Part shown: piece after piece, positions 5,377-9,270 of the stretch
Numbering within the stretch: position 1 is the first letter of the stretch
How the letters are laid out: each line of letters opens with the position of its first letter
DNA from: Bacillota bacterium
GTDB taxonomy: Bacteria; Bacillota; Dethiobacteria; SKNC01
Direction of reading: 5' to 3'
NCBI GenBank assembly: GCA_007120745.1
Contig: SKNC01000001.1
Coordinates: forward strand, 1 to 9,270
Length of the DNA: 9,270 nt
The notes under the pieces: generated by a model
Databases searched by the model: none
What the model was told of the DNA's origin: nothing
What the model saw: only the letters and a program-made list of their open reading frames with translations
Position numbers and translations under genes: made by a program

Positions 5377-6015
5377 ATGATATTAATGATTGATAACTAT
5401 GACTCTTTCACCTTCAACCTGGTCCAATATTTATGGGAATTAAATGAAGAAGTGCTGGTTTATCGAAATGACCAGTTAACCTTAAAAGACGTTGAAGAAT
5501 TGCATCCAGACCAGATTATTATTTCTCCTGGCCCCTGTACGCCCAATGAAGCCGGTATTTCCCTGGACTTAATTCAGCATTTTACCGGAAAAGTTCCTAT
5601 TCTCGGTGTATGTTTGGGACATCAGTCCATAGGTCAGGCTTTTGGGGGTAAAGTTGTACGAGCTCCAAGGCTCATGCACGGAAAAACTTCTGAGGTTTTT
5701 CACACCGGTAAAACTATTTTTAAAGGCTTAAAAAACTCATTAACGGTAACCCGGTATCATTCATTAATTGTAGACCCCAACAGCTTACCAGGATGTTTTG
5801 AAGTGAGCGCCTGGACCCAACAGGGAGAAATCATGGGGATAACTCACAAAGAGTACCTGCTGGAGGGAGTTCAGTTCCATCCCGAAGCTATATTGACGGA
5901 GCAGGGACATGACCTTCTTCAAAATTTCCTGGATCTAAGCCGTGAAAGGAGTGCAGTGCAGTTTGAAAGCAGCCGCAGCCGTAAAAGAAGTGCCGCCTGC
6001 AATATCAGCCTTTGA
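5377..6015 (+). CDS. pabA: Aminodeoxychorismate synthase, glutamine amidotransferase component (PabA/TrpG family)
   Basis: This subunit hydrolyses glutamine and passes ammonia to the chorismate-binding subunit. It is a class I glutamine amidotransferase: oxyanion region PGPCTP (51-56), nucleophile elbow GVCLGHQ (Cys79) and the FHPE pair (His168, Glu170) complete the triad. PabA and TrpG cannot be separated on sequence alone. The folate assignment comes from the overlapping downstream gene, a PabB rather than TrpE, though such subunits sometimes serve both anthranilate and aminodeoxychorismate synthases. A very strong ribosome binding site (AAAGGAGGAAAG, about 5360-5371) precedes ATG 5377. At 212 residues it is about 20 longer than usual. 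The Arg/Ser-rich tail after FLDLSRE is encoded in the region overlapping pabB and is probably a by-product of the overlap. Confidence 0.93.
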   Translation: MILMIDNYDSFTFNLVQYLWELNEEVLVYRNDQLTLKDVEELHPDQIIISPGPCTPNEAGISLDLIQHFTGKVPILGVCLGHQSIGQAFGGKVVRAPRLMHGKTSEVFHTGKTIFKGLKNSLTVTRYHSLIVDPNSLPGCFEVSAWTQQGEIMGITHKEYLLEGVQFHPEAILTEQGHDLLQNFLDLSRERSAVQFESSRSRKRSAACNISL

Positions 6016-7414
6016 TGTATACTGTCATCATAAAGATGAGCCGTACAGCTTTATCCTGGACAGCAGGATGGACCCGGAACGCCTGGGAAGGTATTCTTTC
6101 GTAGGGACAGCGCCCTTTGCCCTGTTCCGTTCCAAGGGAACCCAGGTGAAAATCTGGCACAAAACACAGGGGGAAACCAGACTTACCGGCAGCCCCTTTA
6201 AAATACTAAAGGATTTTTTGAACTCCTACCAGTTGGTCACAACACTGCCCCAGGAGATTCCTCCTTTTTGCGGTGGAGCCGTGGGTTATTTCGGTTACGA
6301 GCTGGGTGAAGTCATCGAGGAACTTCCGGGAAAAAGCATGGATGACCTGATGCTGCCGGACTGTCTGCTGGGTTTTTACGATAAAATTTTTGCCTTCGAC
6401 CACCTTTTAAATAGAGCATACCTGTTTACATTAGGCATTTCTTCTAAAGAAGGGGAAGCTAAAGCCAGGGCGGAAGAAAACATGAAAGAATTTTCCTCAG
6501 AAATCTGTTTTATTCAGGAACAGGTAGAAAAAGGGGAGAATTATTCCCCTGCTGTTGGCCGCATTAAACAGGAAAAGACAGATAATTATTTGACTTCCAA
6601 ATTAAGATCAAATTTTACCCGGGAACGTTACTGCAGTACAGTAGAACAGGTTAAGGAGTATATCGCAGCGGGTGACATTTACCAGGCCAACCTTTCACAG
6701 CGTTTTGAAACAGACCTGGAAATTACCCCTTTCGAACTGTACTGCAGATTGAGGACCATTAACCCCGCACCCTTTGCTGCGTTCCTGAACTTTGGCGAGG
6801 TTTCGGTGGCCAGTGCTTCACCAGAACGATTCCTTCTTTTATCTGATAAAGTGGTGGAAACCCGGCCCATAAAGGGTACCCGGCCCAGGAGCAGCGACCC
6901 GGAAAAAGACCGTCAGTACCGGGAGGAACTTCTGAACAGTGAAAAAGACCGGGCGGAACTGGTCATGATTGTAGACCTGGAGAGAAATGACCTGGGGAGA
7001 GTTTGCCTTCCCGGAACAGTCAAAGTACCGGAACTGATTACCTTGGAAGCTTATGCTACGGTGTACCACCTTGTTTCTACCGTCACCGGAGTGCTTCCAG
7101 AGGATAAAGATATTACCGATCTTCTCTACGCTTCATTTCCCGGGGGATCTATAACCGGCGCCCCGAAAATCCGGGCCATGGAAATAATCGATGAGCTGGA
7201 GGGACTAAAACGAAATGTTTATACCGGTTCCATAGGATATATCTCCATGGATGGGAAAGCAGACCTGAATATCGTAATTCGAACCTTTGTAATTAAAAAC
7301 AACCGGGTGTACTTTCAGGTGGGGGGAGGAATTGTAGCGGATTCCGAACCGGAAAAAGAATATCAAGAAACATTGGATAAGGCTAAAGCATTAATGCAGA
7401 GCCTGGCGCTGTAA
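5963..7414 (+). CDS. pabB: Aminodeoxychorismate synthase component I
   Basis: PabB aminates chorismate, using ammonia from PabA, to 4-amino-4-deoxychorismate, the precursor of p-aminobenzoate and folate. The N-terminal domain has FILDSRMDPERLGRYSFVG. The chorismate-binding domain has GDIYQANLSQRF, SASPERF, IVDLERNDLGR, FPGGSITGAPK, TGSIGY and GGGIVADS. The diagnostic motif is PIKGT, whose lysine (codon 6872-6874) marks aminodeoxychorismate synthases; anthranilate synthases have PIAGT. The start is uncertain: the frame opens with GTG 5942 (490 residues), another GTG is at 5951, and TTG 5963 is the one with AAAGGAG (5945-5951) upstream at a workable 11-base distance. All choices overlap pabA (53 bases for TTG 5963), implying coupled translation. 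pabC (the lyase) is not adjacent; a terminator follows. Confidence 0.93.
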   Translation: MKAAAAVKEVPPAISAFDVYCHHKDEPYSFILDSRMDPERLGRYSFVGTAPFALFRSKGTQVKIWHKTQGETRLTGSPFKILKDFLNSYQLVTTLPQEIPPFCGGAVGYFGYELGEVIEELPGKSMDDLMLPDCLLGFYDKIFAFDHLLNRAYLFTLGISSKEGEAKARAEENMKEFSSEICFIQEQVEKGENYSPAVGRIKQEKTDNYLTSKLRSNFTRERYCSTVEQVKEYIAAGDIYQANLSQRFETDLEITPFELYCRLRTINPAPFAAFLNFGEVSVASASPERFLLLSDKVVETRPIKGTRPRSSDPEKDRQYREELLNSEKDRAELVMIVDLERNDLGRVCLPGTVKVPELITLEAYATVYHLVSTVTGVLPEDKDITDLLYASFPGGSITGAPKIRAMEIIDELEGLKRNVYTGSIGYISMDGKADLNIVIRTFVIKNNRVYFQVGGGIVADSEPEKEYQETLDKAKALMQSLAL

Positions 7415-7464
7415 TCCTTTAGCGCTTTATTGTAAAAAAATTAAAAAAATTTATAAAAAAAAAC

Positions 7465-7512
7465 AAAACCGCACAAACCCCTGGCAAAATCAGGGTATTG
7501 CGCGGTTTTTTT
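7465..7512. terminator. Long intrinsic terminator after pabB, probably bidirectional
   Basis: AAAACCGC (7465-7472) pairs with GCGGTTTT (7502-7509), continued inward by CAA/TTG after one mismatch, with an inner stem CCCTG (7479-7483)/CAGGG (7491-7495). A T run (7506-7512) follows on the plus strand. The A-rich stretch at 7434-7468 gives a U-rich tail on the minus strand too. Confidence 0.88.
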
Positions 7513-7530
7513 GTTCGCACAAAACGGCTG

Positions 7531-7537
7531 TGTCGAA
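7531..7537 (+). promoter_or_regulatory. Possible Spo0A box upstream of the yhaO-like gene
   Basis: TGTCGAA is an exact match to the seven-base Spo0A recognition sequence of endospore formers and lies 23 bases upstream of the likely -35. A seven-base match is expected about once by chance in a window of this size counting both strands, so support is positional only. Confidence 0.3.
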
Positions 7538-7560
7538 AAATTTTTAAAAAATACTAGAAA

Positions 7561-7590
7561 TTGGCAGGAATTATTAAAAATGCCTAGAAT
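7561..7590 (+). promoter_or_regulatory. SigA-type promoter for the yhaO-yhaN-like operon
   Basis: TTGGCA (7561-7566, 5/6) and TAGAAT (7585-7590, 5/6) are separated by 18 bases. Transcription would start about 45 bases before the ATG at 7643. GGCA (7563-7566) and TGCC (7581-7584) add a short inverted repeat within the promoter. Confidence 0.6.
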
Positions 7591-7642
7591 ATCTTTATAG
7601 GTTATAAATGGCAATAAGTATAAATACTGGGGGTGCAGGTCA

Positions 7643-8785
7643 ATGAAGGAAATTAAATTTCTGCAGACCGGAGATATTCATCTGGAAACTGCTTTTACGG
7701 GTCAAGATATTTCTTTGGAAATGGCCAGAAGAAGGCGGAATGAACTAAAAGAGTCTTTCAGTCGAATCATTAAGGTTGCAGAAGAGGAAAAAGTAGATGT
7801 TTTGCTGATCACCGGGGATTTATTTGATTACCGGTTTTCTACCAAGCCAATCATAAGATTTATGCAGAGAAAGCTTTTTAAAATACCACATATCAAAGTA
7901 TTTATTACACCGGGAGACAGTGATCCTGCCTTGAACGATTCGTACTACCGGACTTTCTCCTGGCCCCGAAATGTTCACATTTTTTTAAAGGAAAACTGGG
8001 AGTACGTTGACCTGCCATACTTCAACCTCAGAATCCACGGGTTGGGATGGAACCAGTGGGAAATAAAAAATCCAATGCTGAGAGATTTGAAAATTGAGCC
8101 GGGAAAGCGTATTAATCTGGTAATGCTGCATGGGGATACCTTCGGCTGTCTGGGAGAGTCTGTTTCACTTCCCATCAGTGAAAGTGACCTGCGGGAATGT
8201 AAGGCGGACTATGTTGCCCTGGGACATATTCATCAAAACCACCGGGTTCCCAGCAGAGGAAAAATTATTGCCAACTATGCAGGTTCCCCGGAGCCCTTAG
8301 ATTTTTCTGAACCAGGAGACCATGGAGTACTGGTAGGAACCCTGGGGAAAAAAGGTGTAAATTTAAAGTTAGTGCCAATTTCTAAACGAAAATATGTAAA
8401 CAACAAGGTAAAGATCACCAGCAGGATGGGATTAGAAGAAGTATGCAGCTGCATAAGAAATTCTGTGAAGAAAGAGGACCGGTTGAACCATTTTTATCGA
8501 ATAAAAATAACCGGGGAGAAGGATGATTCACTGAACCTGAGCAGTGAAGAAGTTCAGGAAATCTTAAAAGATGATTTCTTTTATCTGGAGGTGCAGGATT
8601 ATACCAATCCGGATTACGATTTAGAGGCAGTAATCCGGGAAAATCTGCATACGGCTCCCGGCATATTCACTTTGAAGATGAAAGATGAGATTGACCGGGA
8701 AAAGGGAAGGGAACGGGAGGTTATCAACAAAGCCATGTATTATGGCCTGGATACTCTATTAGGAAAGAAGGTGGCCTTACGGTGA
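7643..8785 (+). CDS. YhaO/SbcD/Mre11-like metallophosphoesterase, DNA repair exonuclease family
   Basis: Mre11/SbcD-type proteins are dimanganese nucleases that work with an SMC-like ATPase in processing DNA ends. The 380-residue protein has the phosphoesterase motifs GDIHLE (Asp11, His13), ITGDLFD (Asp59), LHGD (His163) and LGHIH (His195, His197), then YAGSPEPLDFSEPGDHGV (212-229) as in YhaO relatives. The third motif, normally GNHD, reads GDSD (91-94): both the metal-ligand Asn and the catalytic His are replaced. The protein may therefore be nuclease-impaired or belong to a variant subgroup. The C-terminal part (about 250-380) is a family accessory region I cannot assign in detail. Start ATG 7643 follows a weak GGGGGTG (7629-7635). 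It overlaps the ATPase gene by four bases (GTGA), the YhaO-YhaN arrangement known from Bacillus. Confidence 0.88.
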   Translation: MKEIKFLQTGDIHLETAFTGQDISLEMARRRRNELKESFSRIIKVAEEEKVDVLLITGDLFDYRFSTKPIIRFMQRKLFKIPHIKVFITPGDSDPALNDSYYRTFSWPRNVHIFLKENWEYVDLPYFNLRIHGLGWNQWEIKNPMLRDLKIEPGKRINLVMLHGDTFGCLGESVSLPISESDLRECKADYVALGHIHQNHRVPSRGKIIANYAGSPEPLDFSEPGDHGVLVGTLGKKGVNLKLVPISKRKYVNNKVKITSRMGLEEVCSCIRNSVKKEDRLNHFYRIKITGEKDDSLNLSSEEVQEILKDDFFYLEVQDYTNPDYDLEAVIRENLHTAPGIFTLKMKDEIDREKGREREVINKAMYYGLDTLLGKKVALR

Positions 8786-9243
8786 TCATAAGTAAGCTGG
8801 AGTTAAACGGTTTTGGGAAGTTTAAGGATAAGGAGATTGAGCTCTCCCAGGGACTTAATGTGGTTTACGGCCCCAACGAAGCAGGAAAATCTACCATACA
8901 AAAATTTATTGAGGGAATGCTTTTTGGTTTTAAAAAACCCTATAAAAGCCGGCGGGTGTTTACTTATGAACTGCTGGCTTATCAGCCCTGGGAAGGGAAA
9001 AGTTACGAAGGGGCATTGGAATTTGAAAATCAAGGGAAACTGTACCGAATTGAACGGAACTTTAAAGAGGATGACGTAATTATAAGAAATGCCAAAACCG
9101 GTGAATCCTTGAACAAAAAATTTAAACAGCACAAAGGTACTAAAGAATTGAACTTTGCTGAAACCCATATGAACTTAAACAGAAATATATTTGGTAATAC
9201 CATCAGCATAAGCCATAAAACCCCGTTGACGATCATCTACTAA
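8782..9243 (+). CDS. YhaN-like SMC/Rad50-type AAA ATPase, truncated after the N-terminal segment
   Basis: YhaN-type proteins are large coiled-coil ATPases that partner a YhaO nuclease in DNA repair. The start is clear: GTG 8782 overlaps the yhaO-like stop (GTGA), with AAGAAGGTGG (about 8765-8774) upstream. The N-terminus has the SMC-type strand LELNGFGKFKD and the Walker A motif GPNEAGKST (30-38), then LFGFKKP, YQPWEGKSYEGAL and FAETHMNLNRNIFGNTISIS, all as expected for the family. Resemblance ends at residue 144 (base 9213), where the family continues SQ and a long coiled coil. Here nine unrelated codons lead to TAA at 9241-9243. Full-length relatives run to well over 600 residues and need the C-terminal Walker B half, so this product should be non-functional. 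Neither other plus-strand frame resumes the family sequence before the window ends. Confidence 0.85.
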   Translation: MIISKLELNGFGKFKDKEIELSQGLNVVYGPNEAGKSTIQKFIEGMLFGFKKPYKSRRVFTYELLAYQPWEGKSYEGALEFENQGKLYRIERNFKEDDVIIRNAKTGESLNKKFKQHKGTKELNFAETHMNLNRNIFGNTISISHKTPLTIIY

Positions 9244-9270
9244 CACTTGGGCAGAAACGATCAAAATCTC
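9214..9270. other. Unidentified sequence after the break in yhaN
   Basis: The last 57 bases do not encode YhaN-like sequence in any plus-strand frame. This could be the edge of an inserted element, a rearrangement, or an assembly join at a repeat. No terminal inverted repeat, target duplication or transposase can be recognised in so short a stretch. Confidence 0.4.

Noticed and set aside
5377..7414. Anthranilate synthase (trpG-trpE)
   Set aside because: The large subunit has PIKGT and GDIYQANLSQRF, typical of PabB, and no other trp genes are adjacent.
7514..7537. Hairpin TTCGCACA/TGTGTCGAA as an additional terminator
   Set aside because: It has a bulge and no plus-strand T run directly after it; a stronger terminator lies immediately upstream.
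9214..9270. Programmed -1 frameshift at AAAACCCC in the yhaN-like gene
   Set aside because: The -1 frame stays open to the window end but its product does not resemble the YhaN family, and resemblance is lost before the slippery-looking run.

Overview
The window looks like the chromosome of a low-to-moderate GC, Gram-positive anaerobe of the Clostridia type (Peptococcaceae/Syntrophomonadaceae-like). This rests on AG-rich ribosome binding sites, frequent TTG/GTG starts, U-tailed hairpin terminators, a phasin-like gene paired with a UbiB kinase, and a YhaO/YhaN-type repair pair. The genus cannot be fixed from the sequence.

Layout. (1) Bases 1-627 are the right end of an integrated element. They hold the 3' part of a tyrosine recombinase gene, a tandem repeat at its stop codon, a hairpin terminator facing the minus strand, and the displaced 3' half of a tRNA-Trp(CCA) gene, which is the attachment site. 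The rest of the element lies to the left, outside the window. (2) Bases 628-2929 are chromosomal: a promoter region, then proC and proB (proline synthesis) one base apart, then a strong terminator. (3) Bases 2930-5187 start with a 345-base intergenic region rich in inverted repeats and holding a near-consensus promoter. A phasin-like small protein and a membrane-anchored UbiB/AarF kinase-like protein follow, probably as an operon. (4) Bases 5188-7512 carry a promoter overlapped by an inverted repeat, a leader with a strong hairpin-plus-U-tract, then overlapping pabA and pabB (4-amino-4-deoxychorismate synthase, folate pathway) and a long terminator. (5) Bases 7513-9270 carry a perfect Spo0A-box match, a promoter, a yhaO/SbcD-like metallophosphoesterase gene, and the start of a yhaN-like AAA ATPase gene in 4-base overlap. 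The ATPase reading frame loses family resemblance at about 9213 and stops at 9243, which suggests an insertion, rearrangement or assembly join near the window end.

All intact genes lie on the plus strand in short operons separated by recognisable terminators. Most of the window is ordinary housekeeping. I see no clear undescribed multi-gene system. The most interesting parts are the tRNA-Trp attachment site, the pab leader with a possible operator/attenuator, the structured DNA before the phasin gene, the altered metal/catalytic motif (GDSD for GNHD) in the YhaO-like protein, and the broken yhaN.
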